A DNA stretch of 64,000 nt from JBFMHP01 sp964557295 (GTDB lineage: Bacteria; Pseudomonadota; Gammaproteobacteria; RBG-16-57-12): positions 1 through 64,000 of the forward strand of contig CAZKZP010000011.1 in the NCBI GenBank assembly GCA_964557295.1, in the 5' to 3' direction. Below, piece after piece: positions 52,631-61,885 of the stretch. The notes below the pieces were generated by a model. That model did not search any database, was not told the DNA's origin, and saw only the letters and a program-made list of their open reading frames with translations. The stretch's first letter is position 1, and each line of letters starts with the position of its first letter. The position numbers and the translations under genes were made by a program.

Positions 52631-53869
52631 ATGAGAAATATCGCGATGCAACTGCTGGACTGGGTGGATGAGCGTTTCCCGTTACGGAAGACCTTCAACG
52701 AGCACCTCGGTCATTACTATGTGCCGAAGAACTTCAACTTCTGGTACTACTTCGGTTCGCTGGCCTTGCTGGTGCTGGTGATCCAGATCGTCACCGGCAT
52801 CTTCCTGACCATGAACTACAAGCCGGACGCGCAATCCGCCTTCGGTTCCGTCGAATACATCATGCGGGATGTCGAATACGGTTGGCTGATCCGTTATATG
52901 CATTCGACCGGCGCGTCGTTTTTCTTCGTCGTCGTTTATCTGCACATGTTCCGCGCATTTCTGTACGGCTCGTACAAGAAACCGCGCGAGCTGGTGTGGA
53001 TCATCGGGATGCTGATTTACCTCACGCTGATGGCCGAGGCCTTCTTCGGTTATCTGTTGCCGTGGGGCCAGATGTCATACTGGGGCGCCCAGGTGATCAT
53101 CTCCTTGTTCGGTACCTTGCCGGTGATCGGTCCGGACCTGGCGCTGTGGATTCGCGGCGACTTCGTCGTGGCCGATGCCACCTTGAATCGCTTTTTTGCC
53201 TTCCATGTGATCGCCGGTCCGCTGGTGCTGCTGGGCTTGGTGGTGGCGCACATCACCGCCCTGCACGAGGTCGGCTCGAACAATCCCGATGGGATCGAGA
53301 TCAAAAAACTCAAGGGGCCAGATGGCGTGCCGCTCGATGCCGTGCCGTTTCATCCCTATTACACGGTGAAGGATGCCTTCGGTGCGGCCTTCTTCCTGAT
53401 CATCTTCTGCGCGGTGATGTTCTTCCTGCCGGAGATGGGCGGGATCTTTCTCGAGTATCCCAACTTCGAGCCGGCCGATCCGCTGAAGACGCCCGAGCAT
53501 ATCGCTCCGGTATGGTATTTCACGCCGTTCTACTCCATCCTGCGCGCCGTCCCCAGCGTGGGCGGTTCGGCCTTCCCCGGTGTCATCGCGATGGGCGTGG
53601 CGACGGTGATTTTCTTCCTGCTGCCGTGGCTTGACCGCAATCCGGTGCGCTCGATCCGCTATCGCGGTATCCAATTCAAGATTGCCCTGACCCTCTTCGT
53701 CATCGTGTTCCTGATCCTGGGTTATCTCGGCACGCAGGCGCCCAGCCCAGGGAAGAATCTCCTCGGCCAGATCTGCTCGGTATTGTACTTCCTGTTCTTC
53801 TTGTTGATGCCCATCTACACCAAGATGGAGAAGAATAAGCCGGTTCCAGAGAGGGTGACGTGCAAATGA
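52631..53869 (+). CDS. petB: Cytochrome b of the bc1 complex
   Basis: The eight-helix core subunit of 412 residues, holding two b hemes and the quinone sites. Visible blocks include GWLIRYMHSTGASFFFVVVYLHMFR (in part), the GYLLPWGQMSYWGAQVI segment and the PEWY-equivalent PVWYFTPFYSILR, here with V instead of E at the Qo site. The replacement PVWY is common in proteobacterial variants. It overlaps petC by ATGA. Confidence 0.97.
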   Translation: MRNIAMQLLDWVDERFPLRKTFNEHLGHYYVPKNFNFWYYFGSLALLVLVIQIVTGIFLTMNYKPDAQSAFGSVEYIMRDVEYGWLIRYMHSTGASFFFVVVYLHMFRAFLYGSYKKPRELVWIIGMLIYLTLMAEAFFGYLLPWGQMSYWGAQVIISLFGTLPVIGPDLALWIRGDFVVADATLNRFFAFHVIAGPLVLLGLVVAHITALHEVGSNNPDGIEIKKLKGPDGVPLDAVPFHPYYTVKDAFGAAFFLIIFCAVMFFLPEMGGIFLEYPNFEPADPLKTPEHIAPVWYFTPFYSILRAVPSVGGSAFPGVIAMGVATVIFFLLPWLDRNPVRSIRYRGIQFKIALTLFVIVFLILGYLGTQAPSPGKNLLGQICSVLYFLFFLLMPIYTKMEKNKPVPERVTCK

Positions 53870-54585
53870 AAAAAATACTTTCAGTGCTCTTGTTAAGCTG
53901 GCTGCCGGTCTTGGGGATGGCGGCGGGGGGCGGTGCGCATCTCGATCACGTGGCTATCGACCTTTCCGACAAGGAGTCCCTGCGCAACGGGGCCAAGGTG
54001 TTCATGACGTATTGCCTAAATTGCCATTCAGCCAAGTATCAACGCTACAACCGCATGGCGGATGACATCGGCATGAGCATCGACGATCTCAAGCCCTTGA
54101 TGTTCATCACGGACCGGGTCGGTGACACCATGTCAGTGGCGATGGATCCCAAGCAGGCCAAGAAGTGGTTCGGCACGCTGCCGCCCGATCTGTCGCTCGT
54201 GGCCCGCTCGCGCGGGGCGGATTGGTTGTATACCTATCTGCGTTCCTTCTATCGCGACGACAGCCGTCCCTTCGGTGTCAACAACCTCGTATTCAAGGAT
54301 GTGGGGATGCCGCATGCGCTGGTCGATCTGCAAGGTCTGGCCGAGCCGGTATTCAAGAACGAGGCGGACAAGGAAATCAGCGGCTTGGAGATCAAAACGC
54401 CGGGCGTGCTGACGCCGGCGCAGTACGATGAGCTGGTCTCCGACCTGGTGCATTTCCTGGTCTATGTCGGAGAGCCCGCCAAGCTCGAGCGGTATTCCCT
54501 GGGTATCTGGGTCATCCTGTTCCTGCTGGTGCTGACCATCCTGCTGTATCTGGTCAAGCGTGAGTACTGGCGGGATGTGCATTGA
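53866..54585 (+). CDS. petC: Cytochrome c1
   Basis: A 239-residue membrane-anchored heme c subunit. It has a signal peptide, the heme motif CLNCH (C50, C53, H54), a likely methionine ligand in DVGMPHAL, and a C-terminal helix (GIWVILFLLVLTILLYLVKR). Transfers electrons from the Rieske protein to soluble cytochromes, possibly those used by the peroxidase at 388. Followed by a strong terminator. Confidence 0.95.
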   Translation: MKKILSVLLLSWLPVLGMAAGGGAHLDHVAIDLSDKESLRNGAKVFMTYCLNCHSAKYQRYNRMADDIGMSIDDLKPLMFITDRVGDTMSVAMDPKQAKKWFGTLPPDLSLVARSRGADWLYTYLRSFYRDDSRPFGVNNLVFKDVGMPHALVDLQGLAEPVFKNEADKEISGLEIKTPGVLTPAQYDELVSDLVHFLVYVGEPAKLERYSLGIWVILFLLVLTILLYLVKREYWRDVH

Positions 54586-54614
54586 TCCATCACTCGAATA
54601 ATCATCCATGAAAT

Positions 54615-54643
54615 AAGGGGGGGCAAGTCCCCCCTTGTTTGTT
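54615..54643 (+). terminator. Intrinsic terminator of petABC
   Basis: AAGGGGGG (from 54615) pairs with CCCCCCTT (54629-54636), followed by GTTTGTTTT. It lies 29 bases after the petC stop. Confidence 0.92.
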
Positions 54644-54644
54644 T

Positions 54645-54650
54645 TATAAT
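54645..54650 (+). promoter_or_regulatory. Consensus -10 for sspA, next to the petABC terminator
   Basis: A perfect TATAAT directly follows the terminator T-run, 45 bases before the sspA ATG. The -35 position (54622-54627) falls in the terminator stem and does not match consensus, so the promoter may rely on an activator. Confidence 0.5.
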
Positions 54651-54694
54651 GTCCTGGTTTTCAAACTTCCCACATCTTGCAGGAGAATTGTGTA

Positions 54695-55324
54695 ATGGCG
54701 TCACTGGCCAATCGACGTTCAATTATGACGCTTTTTTCCAATGCCGATTGTATCCATAGTCACCGGGTACGGATTGTGTTGGCAGAAAAGGGGATCAATC
54801 ATGAGGTCATCGAAGTGACCGCGGATTCGATCCCCGAGGATTTGCGAGAACTCAATCCCTATTGCTCCACGCCCACGCTCATCGATCGGGATCTCGTGTT
54901 GTACAGTTCGCAGGTGATCATGGAGTATCTCGATGAGCGGTTCCCTCATCCGCCGTTGATGCCGGTGGATCCGGTCCATCGGGCGCAATGCCGGCTAATG
55001 CTCTATCGCATCGAGCGGGACTGGTACAGCCTGGTCGATGAAATCAACACCAAGGGTGAGAAGGCAGTGGCCAAGGCGCGCAAGGAGTTGCGGGAGAGCC
55101 TGACCATGGTGGCGCCGCTGTTCAAGCAGATGCCGCATTTCATGAGCGAGGAATTCAGTCTGATGGACTGCGCGCTGGTCCCCCTGATGTGGCGTATGCC
55201 CAAGTACCGCATCGATCTGCCGGAGCAGGCGCAGCCCATCCTCGATTATGCGGAGCGGATGTTCACACGCACGAGTTTTCAGATGAGTCTTTCTGAAGCC
55301 GAGCGTGAGATGCGGGCCGCTTGA
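54695..55324 (+). CDS. sspA: Stringent starvation protein A
   Basis: A 209-residue GST-fold protein that binds RNA polymerase. MTLFSNADCIHSHRVRIVLAEKGI and NPYCSTPTLIDRDLVLYSSQVIMEYLDERFPHP (in part) are diagnostic. AGGAG (54681-54685) precedes the ATG. The petABC-sspAB order is standard in gammaproteobacteria. Confidence 0.95.
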   Translation: MASLANRRSIMTLFSNADCIHSHRVRIVLAEKGINHEVIEVTADSIPEDLRELNPYCSTPTLIDRDLVLYSSQVIMEYLDERFPHPPLMPVDPVHRAQCRLMLYRIERDWYSLVDEINTKGEKAVAKARKELRESLTMVAPLFKQMPHFMSEEFSLMDCALVPLMWRMPKYRIDLPEQAQPILDYAERMFTRTSFQMSLSEAEREMRAA

Positions 55325-55332
55325 TCACTGGC

Positions 55333-55734
55333 ATGAGCGATTCCAAAGACTTCACGATGACCTCCAGTCGCCCGTATTTGGTGCGGGCTATCTATGAATG
55401 GTTGGTCGACAACGGAATGACGCCCTACCTTCTGGTGGACGCCGAGGCGGAGGGGGTCGTGGTGCCGCGGCAGTTCGTCGAGAATGGCAAGATCATCCTC
55501 AACGTCGCACCCGCCGCGGTGCAGCGGCTCCAGCTGGGTAATGACCGGATCGATTTCAGCGCGCGCTTCAGCGGACAAGCAATGGATGTATGTGTGCCGC
55601 TCGGTGCGGTAAAGGCCATCTACGCCCGCGAAAACGGCACCGGAATGGTGTTCAATGATGAGATGGAGGATCCCAGCCCTCCCTCCGCGCCGAAGGATGA
55701 CGGCGTCAAGCCCAAGCTCAAACTGGTCAAGTGA
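55333..55734 (+). CDS. sspB: ClpXP adaptor SspB
   Basis: SspB brings ssrA-tagged proteins to ClpXP. The 133-residue protein has SSRPYLVRAIYEWLVDNGMTPYLLVDA and AIYARENGTGMVF (in parts), then a short acidic tail ending in KPKLKLVK, the ClpX-binding peptide. The start is MSDSK at 55333; a TTG at 55321 overlaps the sspA stop, and an internal ATG at 55357 is possible. Confidence 0.93.
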   Translation: MSDSKDFTMTSSRPYLVRAIYEWLVDNGMTPYLLVDAEAEGVVVPRQFVENGKIILNVAPAAVQRLQLGNDRIDFSARFSGQAMDVCVPLGAVKAIYARENGTGMVFNDEMEDPSPPSAPKDDGVKPKLKLVK

Positions 55735-55756
55735 CCGGAATACGCACCACAACCTA

Positions 55757-55782
55757 ACGGCGCCGACTCAGGCGCCGTTTTT
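55757..55782 (+). terminator. Intrinsic terminator of sspAB
   Basis: A perfect 8-bp stem ACGGCGCC/GGCGCCGT (55757-55764 with 55771-55778) with loop GACTCA runs into TTTTT, 23 bases after the sspB stop. Confidence 0.93.
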
Positions 55783-55783
55783 G

Positions 55784-56083
55784 TCTGGCGTTCTGGCAAT
55801 CCACCAATGGACGATGCCGTCTCGTCATGTTGTGATCGAGCGTGCGCAGACGTCATGGGTCATCCCTTTTCATCTGCATCGCTGCGGGAATTATCTTGAT
55901 GAAATGCGAGCGGGATCATCGCCTGGATATGACAAGTGATGGACGGTTCGCTGATGCGTCAAATTTGACTTGCCATTTGACCATAGTCTTGATTAAGTAT
56001 CTGACAGAATAAGGCGTGACAGGCAGGTGTGATTGGGGGCACGCGGCACGGAGATCAACAACATTCCTGGAGGATGAGTCCTG
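55784..56083. other. Intergenic region upstream of the cytochrome lipoprotein
   Basis: About 300 bases. It contains the palindrome TCAAATTTGA (55959-55968) and two TTTGAC copies spaced 12 bases apart (55965 and 55977 regions), which could bind a regulator. A GGAGGA site precedes the next ATG. A short open frame near 55813 (MPSRHVVIERAQ...) shows no recognisable family and is not called. Confidence 0.4.
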
Positions 56084-56467
56084 ATGAAAACAGTAGCGAA
56101 AACCACGATACTTGTACCGGTGCTGGCGGTTGCGCTTGCGGGCTGTGGCGCAAAAGAGGCGGAAGTCAGTTATTCAGCCAGCGTAGAGCCGATACTAAAA
56201 GAATATTGCGTGGAATGTCATACGGAAGGTGGTCCCGGTTATGAAAAGACCGGATTGTTGATGACCAACTACGCCGCGCTGATGAAGGGGACCAAGTTCG
56301 GCCCGATCATCGAGCCGAGCAACAGTATCTCCAGCACGCTGGTGCGCCTGATCGAAGGCCGCGCGGACCCCTCGTTGAAGATGCCGCATGGCGGCGGCAA
56401 GAGCTTGTCGCAAGCGCAAATCGATACCATCAAGCGGTGGATCGATCAGGGCGCGAAGAATAATTGA
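56084..56467 (+). CDS. Mono-heme c-type cytochrome lipoprotein (PSCyt1-like)
   Basis: A 127-residue lipoprotein with lipobox LAGC (acylated C21) and one heme motif CVECH (C42, C45, H46). The sequence YSASVEPILKEYCVECHTEGG and the late SLKMPHGGG with a methionine resemble the Planctomycete-type cytochrome C domain. It could carry electrons to a membrane oxidoreductase; the partner is unknown. It has a strong GGAGG site and its own terminator, so it is likely a one-gene unit. Confidence 0.85.
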   Translation: MKTVAKTTILVPVLAVALAGCGAKEAEVSYSASVEPILKEYCVECHTEGGPGYEKTGLLMTNYAALMKGTKFGPIIEPSNSISSTLVRLIEGRADPSLKMPHGGGKSLSQAQIDTIKRWIDQGAKNN

Positions 56468-56489
56468 TACCGATCCCTTCGGGATGAAT

Positions 56490-56516
56490 ATGCCGGCATA
56501 TGCCGGCATTTTTTTT
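56490..56516 (+). terminator. Intrinsic terminator after the cytochrome lipoprotein
   Basis: TGCCGG and CCGGCA pair around the loop CATATG, followed by eight T. It lies between the convergent cytochrome and FAD oxidase genes. A smaller hairpin GATCCC TTC GGGAT (56472-56485) stands just before it. Confidence 0.88.
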
Positions 56517-56523
56517 GCGCGGA

Positions 56524-57942
56524 TCAACGGTGATGCGCCGCAGGTGTCAGCGGGAACATCTTGTCCGGATTGAGGATGTTGTTCGGATCGAAGAGCAACT
56601 TGATCTGGCGCATCAGATCCAGGCTGGCGGCATCGATTTCGCGGCCGACGAAATCCTGCTTCTCCATGCCCACGCCGTGTTCGCCGGACAAGGTGCCGTT
56701 GAGTTTCAGCACCAGATCGAATACCGCACTCAGGCAATGCTCCGCCTGTTGCATTTGCGTTGGGTCCTCCGGGTCGACCAGCAGGTTGACGTGGATGTTG
56801 CCGTTGCCGGCATGACCGAAGTTGACGATGGTGATGCCGTGCTCATCGGCCAGCCTTGACAGGCCTTCGATCAGATCGGCCATGCGCGAGACGGGTACCA
56901 CCACGTCCTCGTTGATCTTCTTGGGCGCGATGTTGCGCAAGGCCGGCGACAGGGCCTTGCGCGTGGCCCACAGCGCGGCGGCGTCTTCCGCCGTGCGGGC
57001 GACTGAAAACGACAGCAGCCCGTCTCCCTGTGCCGCTTGCGCCACCGAAGCGATCGCCGCCTCCATGGCGGCCGCCGGGCCATCGACCTCGATCATGAGC
57101 ATGGCCCCGGCCCGTTCGGGCAGGCTGGATTTTGAGTAGCCGCGGATCATTTCGATCGCCTTGCCGTCGATGAACTCCAGCGCGCAGGGGGTGATGGGCT
57201 GGGCCATGATGCGCGAGACCGCCCGTGCCGCGGCCTGCATGTCATGATAGACCGCCTGCAGGGTCTGTGTGCTTTCCGGCAGCGGGGTCAGCTTCAGTGT
57301 GGCCTCGGTCATGATGGCCAGCGTGCCCTCCGAGCCGATCAGCAGCCGCGTCAGGTCGTAGCCCACCACGCCCTTGGTGGTGTAGACCCCGGTTTTGATC
57401 CATCGTCCGGCGCCGGTGACGGCGCTCAAACCAAGCACGTTGTCGCGGGGGGTGCCATATTTCACCGCGCGCGGACCGGCGGAATTGTAGGCGAGATTTC
57501 CGCCGACGGAGCAAAACGCGGCACTGGTCGGATCGGGGGGCCAAAAAAAGCCGTGCACCGCCGCGGCTTGCTGGACCTGCTGATTGGTGACGCCGGGCTG
57601 AACGACCATCACACGGTTGTCCGGATCCACGGCCAGGATCTTGTTCATGCGTTCGAGTGAGAGCACCACGCCGCCGCGCACCGGCACGGTGGCGCCGGTG
57701 GTGCCGGTGCCGCGGCCGCGGGGGACGAGCGGGATGCGGTGCGCGTTGCAGAGTTGCAGCAGGTGGACCACCTGCTCGGTGTCGGTGGCGAAGGCTACGG
57801 CCTGCGGCAAGTGGTGGCGGCGGCTGTTGTCGTAGCCGTACGGCCAGCAGTCGGCGGGTTCGAACAGGCGCTGCGCTGCCGGAAAGATCTGGCATAAGGC
57901 GCTGACGAATGCCTCCGGCAGTGGCGGGTGCGATGTGACCAT
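56524..57942 (-). CDS. FAD-linked oxidase, GlcD / D-lactate dehydrogenase type
   Basis: A 472-residue flavoenzyme oxidising a 2-hydroxy acid such as glycolate or D-lactate. The FAD-binding PCMH domain holds RGRGTGTTGATVPVRGGVVLS (in part) and GGNLAYNSAGPRAVKYG, and the C-terminal domain has NFGHAGNGNIHVNLL and NGTLSGEHGVG, family hallmarks with active-site histidines. No glcE or glcF neighbour is present, so it may act alone or with a distant partner. Exact substrate not determined. Confidence 0.88.
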   Translation of the reverse strand: MVTSHPPLPEAFVSALCQIFPAAQRLFEPADCWPYGYDNSRRHHLPQAVAFATDTEQVVHLLQLCNAHRIPLVPRGRGTGTTGATVPVRGGVVLSLERMNKILAVDPDNRVMVVQPGVTNQQVQQAAAVHGFFWPPDPTSAAFCSVGGNLAYNSAGPRAVKYGTPRDNVLGLSAVTGAGRWIKTGVYTTKGVVGYDLTRLLIGSEGTLAIMTEATLKLTPLPESTQTLQAVYHDMQAAARAVSRIMAQPITPCALEFIDGKAIEMIRGYSKSSLPERAGAMLMIEVDGPAAAMEAAIASVAQAAQGDGLLSFSVARTAEDAAALWATRKALSPALRNIAPKKINEDVVVPVSRMADLIEGLSRLADEHGITIVNFGHAGNGNIHVNLLVDPEDPTQMQQAEHCLSAVFDLVLKLNGTLSGEHGVGMEKQDFVGREIDAASLDLMRQIKLLFDPNNILNPDKMFPLTPAAHHR

Positions 57943-58010
57943 GGGTGACAGCCTGGGTGCGGATAGGGTTGCGGATCGGAGGATGACGGCACGCGCGCGC
58001 CGTCACCCTG

Positions 58011-58745
58011 TCATGGCTGTTCTGCCGCGGGCTCTTCCAATGGCTCGACGATCAGCGGCTGCGGCTTGGTCATGATCTGGTCGATCTTTTCCAGGATCAG
58101 GCTGTTATCCTCGCCCTGGAGTCCGGGATCGATTTCATGTTCCCCGGCCGGGATGATTTCGCCGGATTGCGAGATATATTCGAAGGCGCGCACGACGCGT
58201 GTGACGTCCTTGATTTGGCTTACCGCCTTGCTCGCGCGCTCGGCCTCCTCCTCGGTGACCAGGCCCAGCAGATAGACCGTGGCGTTTTCCGTGATCACCT
58301 TGATCTTGGTGGGATCCACATCGGTGTTGCGCAGGAGGTGGGCCTTCACATTGGCGGTCATCAGGGCATCGCGGCTGCGCGAGGTGATGTCGCTATTGGG
58401 TCCGACGATGATTTCGTTATGGATGGTGCTGATGGTGGTGTCGCTGTTGCGCACCATCTCTTCGACCTTCTGCCGGACTTCCGGCGAGGGGGCCTCACCC
58501 GTCAACACTACCAGGCCGTTATAGCTGACGACGTTGACATGCACACTGGTGCCGATGTAGGGGTCGGAATAAATGGCGTCGTTGGACTTCATTTCGATGG
58601 CCTTGTCGCGCAGGATCGCCTCGCCGCTGCGGCGGTCGCCGGAGATCATCGCGCCGGTGGCGGCAGTGGCGACCACGGCAGGGGCGCACCCTTGGATGAG
58701 CAGGGTGGCCAGCAACAGACTGACCATGACGGTTGGAATACGCAT
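58011..58745 (-). CDS. dolP: BON-domain outer-membrane lipoprotein DolP (YraP)
   Basis: A 244-residue lipoprotein (lipobox LIQGC) with two BON domains (about residues 50-120 and 125-195), seen as VNVVSYNGLVVLTGEAPSPE and ENATVYLLGLVTEEEAE. DolP supports outer-membrane integrity and is under sigma-E in E. coli. The tail after the second BON domain is longer than in E. coli and acidic. It follows yraN; diaA, which lies between them in E. coli, is absent. Confidence 0.9.
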   Translation of the reverse strand: MRIPTVMVSLLLATLLIQGCAPAVVATAATGAMISGDRRSGEAILRDKAIEMKSNDAIYSDPYIGTSVHVNVVSYNGLVVLTGEAPSPEVRQKVEEMVRNSDTTISTIHNEIIVGPNSDITSRSRDALMTANVKAHLLRNTDVDPTKIKVITENATVYLLGLVTEEEAERASKAVSQIKDVTRVVRAFEYISQSGEIIPAGEHEIDPGLQGEDNSLILEKIDQIMTKPQPLIVEPLEEPAAEQP

Positions 58746-58793
58746 CGCTACCTCTCCTGGATAAATCGGCGAAGGCTGATAAAGATCTCCGTA

Positions 58794-59165
58794 TTATGCC
58801 TCAAACGCATTTTTAATCCATTGCAAATTCTCCGCGCCGCTCTGCGTCGCAATCCCGATCACATCGAATCGGCAGGGTGAGTTCTGGTGGCGCGGATGGG
58901 CTTGCAGGTAATGCGCGGCCGACGCCAGTAGCCGCTGCTGTTTGCGATAATCGACGCTTTCCGCCGCGCTGCCGAAGCCATGGGGACGTCGGCTTCTGAC
59001 TTCGACGAATACCAGGGTGTGATGTTCCTGCATGATGAGATCGATTTCACCGCGCCGGCAGTGATAATTACGTTCGATCAGCGTGAGGCCCTGACGTTGC
59101 AGGAAGCTCAAGGCCGCGTCCTCGGCGTATGATCCGGCGGCGCGGCTGTGCGGCGGTCGATCCAT
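58794..59165 (-). CDS. yraN: YraN family endonuclease-like protein (UPF0102)
   Basis: A 123-residue protein of the restriction endonuclease-like fold. The motif GEIDLIMQEHHTLVFVEVRSR contains the D and ExK-like (EVR) catalytic positions. It starts 14 bases after lpoA and precedes dolP. The cellular role of the family is unknown. Confidence 0.9.
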   Translation of the reverse strand: MDRPPHSRAAGSYAEDAALSFLQRQGLTLIERNYHCRRGEIDLIMQEHHTLVFVEVRSRRPHGFGSAAESVDYRKQQRLLASAAHYLQAHPRHQNSPCRFDVIGIATQSGAENLQWIKNAFEA

Positions 59166-59179
59166 GACGCGGGCGCGAG

Positions 59180-60953
59180 TCAGTACGGCAGCGGTTGCGG
59201 CAGTCCGCCGCGGAATTGCGCCCAGCGCACCTGGCGATGCAGCCGCCGCTGTTCGTCGAGCTGCAAGATGCCGCTTTCGCCGTGATGCGTGAGGGTGGCG
59301 GGCAGTGTGCTTAGCGGCCCGGCGAGTGCCATGGCGTCGACGCCGAGGGCGAACAGGCGCACGTATTTCTCGTCCCGCGTCGGCCAGGCCTGCTGCGCGG
59401 CTTTGTGCAACTCCTGGTCCACGGGCGCGAGCAGCCAGGGGATGTCGCCGAAGATCACGTCATTCATGTCGAGGTCTCTTTGCGCATTCGCCAGGCCGGT
59501 GAAGATGTGCGAGGTGCTGTAGACCGGCAGGTCGCTGGCGTAATGGAATTTCAGCTGCGGGCGCAGCAGGCGCGCCTGGACGGGCTGGGCGACGACGAAG
59601 ATGAAATCCACGTCCTGGCGGCGGCGCGGGGTGAATTTGAGCTGCATGCTCAATACATCCTGCAGGGCGCGATGGCGCTGATCGCTCAGATCCAGCTCGA
59701 GCGCCTCGCGGATCGGTTGCGAGAAGTCGGTGGCGGCGGGATCGTAATAACGCACGCTGGTGACCGCGCCTCCCAGCGTCTGGAGCCGTTCGCCGAAGGC
59801 GCCGCTGATGCGTTGCCCCCAAGCGGTGTTCGGCGCCAGCACGATGGCCCGCTGACGGCCGTCGGCGACGGCGCGCTCCGCGGCTTGTTCGGCCTCGTGC
59901 TCGGGCGACAGGCCAAGCTGATACAGTCGGTCGGCGGAATGGGGGTCGGTGCTGTAATTGAGCGCCAGTACCGGCANNNNNNNNNNTGTCGTGCGCAGCC
60001 AGCAGGGCGACGGACTCCTTGGTCAGCGGACCGATGACAAAGCGGGCGCCTTCCTCTACCGCGGTCTCGTAGATCTCCACGATGCGATTGTCATCGCTGG
60101 CGTCATAGAAGCGCAGCTCCGCGTCGTAATGCGGTTTGATGCGTTGGTAATACTCGGACATCAGGCCATCGCGCACGGCCTCGGCGGAAGGTGCGTAAGG
60201 CCCCTTGAGCGGAAGCAGCACGGCGACCTTGGCGGGCGGCTCCACGGACTGGATGCCGGAACGCGATTCCCGCAGGCTCAGCGTGGTCGCGCGTGCGTTG
60301 CGGCGCATCCAGTCGCTCAACTGGTTGTTCAATTCCTGAATGCGGTCTGCGTGGGCTAGTGCGGGGGCGGACTTCGGGAGGGGGCTCCCGCTGAGGGACT
60401 CGATCAGCTGTTCGATGCGCCGCAGATTGGTTTTGCGCGCGGCATCGTCCAGGTAGGCGTCGAGGCTCAGGCGTGACCAGGCCTCATCCAGCGCGTTGCC
60501 CTGCATGGCGAAGGCCTCGGTTTGTATCTGATGATAGCGCTGGGTGTCTTGCGCAGTTTCCAGTCGGGTCGAGCGCAGGCGCTGTAGCTCCGCGAGCGCG
60601 CGATCGGGGTCTTTGGCGGCGAGGGCGATGCGTCCGAGCAGCAGGTGTTTTTCGATCCGCTGATCGCTCGTCAGGCCATCATCGTCGAGACCTGCTAAGA
60701 TGTTGCGCGCGTAGTCATGGTAGTCATCCTGCATCAGGATGGCGGCGGCCTGGAGTAGATACTGGGCGCTCTTGGGTGGACTCGATTGCCGGGCCAGCTG
60801 GAGGTAGGGCCGCACCTTGGCTTGCGTGTCGAGCTGAACCGGCGGGGGGGCGCTGACATCGGCGGGCGGTTCTATCGGCTGTTGCGCGGCGCAGCCAAAC
60901 AGGGATGTGCCCACGCTCAGCATCAGTACCAGCCAAAAACGGATCAGTGTCAT
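59180..60953 (-). CDS. lpoA: Penicillin-binding protein activator LpoA (assembly gap inside)
   Basis: LpoA is an outer-membrane lipoprotein that reaches through the periplasm to activate PBP1A. It has a lipobox (LFGC) after MTLIRFWLVLMLSVGTS, an N-terminal TPR-like region (about residues 35-240), and a C-terminal periplasmic-binding-protein-like domain starting near VAVLLPLKGPYAPSAEAV. Ten N at 59977-59986 break the frame; the protein continues as PVLALNYSTDPHSADRLYQ and ends at 59180. Only a few residues are likely to be missing. The ATG at 60953 is preferred over the longer frame to 61028. It is divergent from rsmI, as in E. coli. Confidence 0.92.
59977..59986. other. Assembly gap (10 N) in lpoA
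   Basis: On the coding strand the sequence stops after ...ALLAAHD and resumes with PVLALNYST. A handful of residues are probably missing; no duplicated flank was seen. Confidence 0.9.
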
Positions 60954-60997
60954 GAGGTTTCGTATTATGAAAAGTAGGCCCCTCAGTATCTTGGTGA

Positions 60998-61861
60998 GTG
61001 TGCGTCGTGTCAATTGAGCCGGGCACATTATATATCGTCGCCACGCCGCTCGGTAATCTGGGCGATATCACGCAGCGTGCCTTGGCGGTGTTGGCCGGCG
61101 TGGATTGCATCGCCGCCGAGGATACCCGGCACAGCGGCAAGCTGCTGCGGCATTTCGCCATCAACGCACGCTGCATCGCGCTGCACGAGCACAACGAGCG
61201 CCAAGCGGCGCAGACGCTGATGCAATGGCTGCGCGAAGGCAAGTCGCTCGCCCTGATCTCCGATGCCGGCACGCCCTTGATCAGCGATCCGGGTTTTTAC
61301 CTGGTGCGCGAGGTGCGTAATGCCGGATTCAAGGTGGTGCCCATCCCGGGCCCCTCGGCCTTGATCGCCGCCCTCTCCGTGGCCGGCCTGCCCTCGGACC
61401 GTTTTGTCTTCGAAGGTTTCCTGCCCGCCAAGCCCCCGGCGCGGCGCCACGCGCTCGAGGGGCTGCGTCATGAGACCCGCACCCTGATCTTCTACGAGTC
61501 CCCGCATCGCATCCTTTCGACCCTGGAAGACATGGCCGAGATCTTCGGCGCGCTGCGCCAGGCGGTGGTGGTGCGCGAGCTTACCAAGACCTTCGAGACC
61601 GTCCGCAGCGCTTCGCTGGGCGAACTGCTGGAGTGGATGCAGGCCGATGAACATCAGCGCAAGGGTGAATTCGTCGTGCTGGTGCATGGCGCCGAACCGC
61701 GCGCGCGCGGAGAAGAGAGTGCGGTCGATCCCGGGCAGGTGTTGCGCATCTTGCTGGAGGAGTTGCCAGTCAAGCAGGCCGCCGCCTTGGCGGCGAAGAT
61801 CTGCGGATTGAAGAAGAACGAGATGTACGAGCGGGCGCTGGCAATCAAGGATGAGGGATAG
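60998..61861 (+). CDS. rsmI: 16S rRNA (cytidine-1402-2'-O)-methyltransferase RsmI
   Basis: RsmI methylates C1402 of 16S rRNA. The 287-residue protein has GTLYIVATPLGNLGDITQRA, EDTRHSGKLL and SDAGTPLISDPGF, all diagnostic of the family. The start is GTG at 60998 or 61007. It is followed within 40 bases by rnpB. Confidence 0.95.
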   Translation: MCVVSIEPGTLYIVATPLGNLGDITQRALAVLAGVDCIAAEDTRHSGKLLRHFAINARCIALHEHNERQAAQTLMQWLREGKSLALISDAGTPLISDPGFYLVREVRNAGFKVVPIPGPSALIAALSVAGLPSDRFVFEGFLPAKPPARRHALEGLRHETRTLIFYESPHRILSTLEDMAEIFGALRQAVVVRELTKTFETVRSASLGELLEWMQADEHQRKGEFVVLVHGAEPRARGEESAVDPGQVLRILLEELPVKQAAALAAKICGLKKNEMYERALAIKDEG

Positions 61862-61885
61862 CGGCGAACCGGGGCAGGGATGTGG

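Noticed and set aside
55813..55939. Short open frame MPSRHVVIERAQ... after the sspB terminator
   Set aside because: No ribosome site, no recognisable family, 41 codons only.
59180..60953. lpoA as a pseudogene
   Set aside because: The frame break coincides with an N-run, and both parts match LpoA domains in order.
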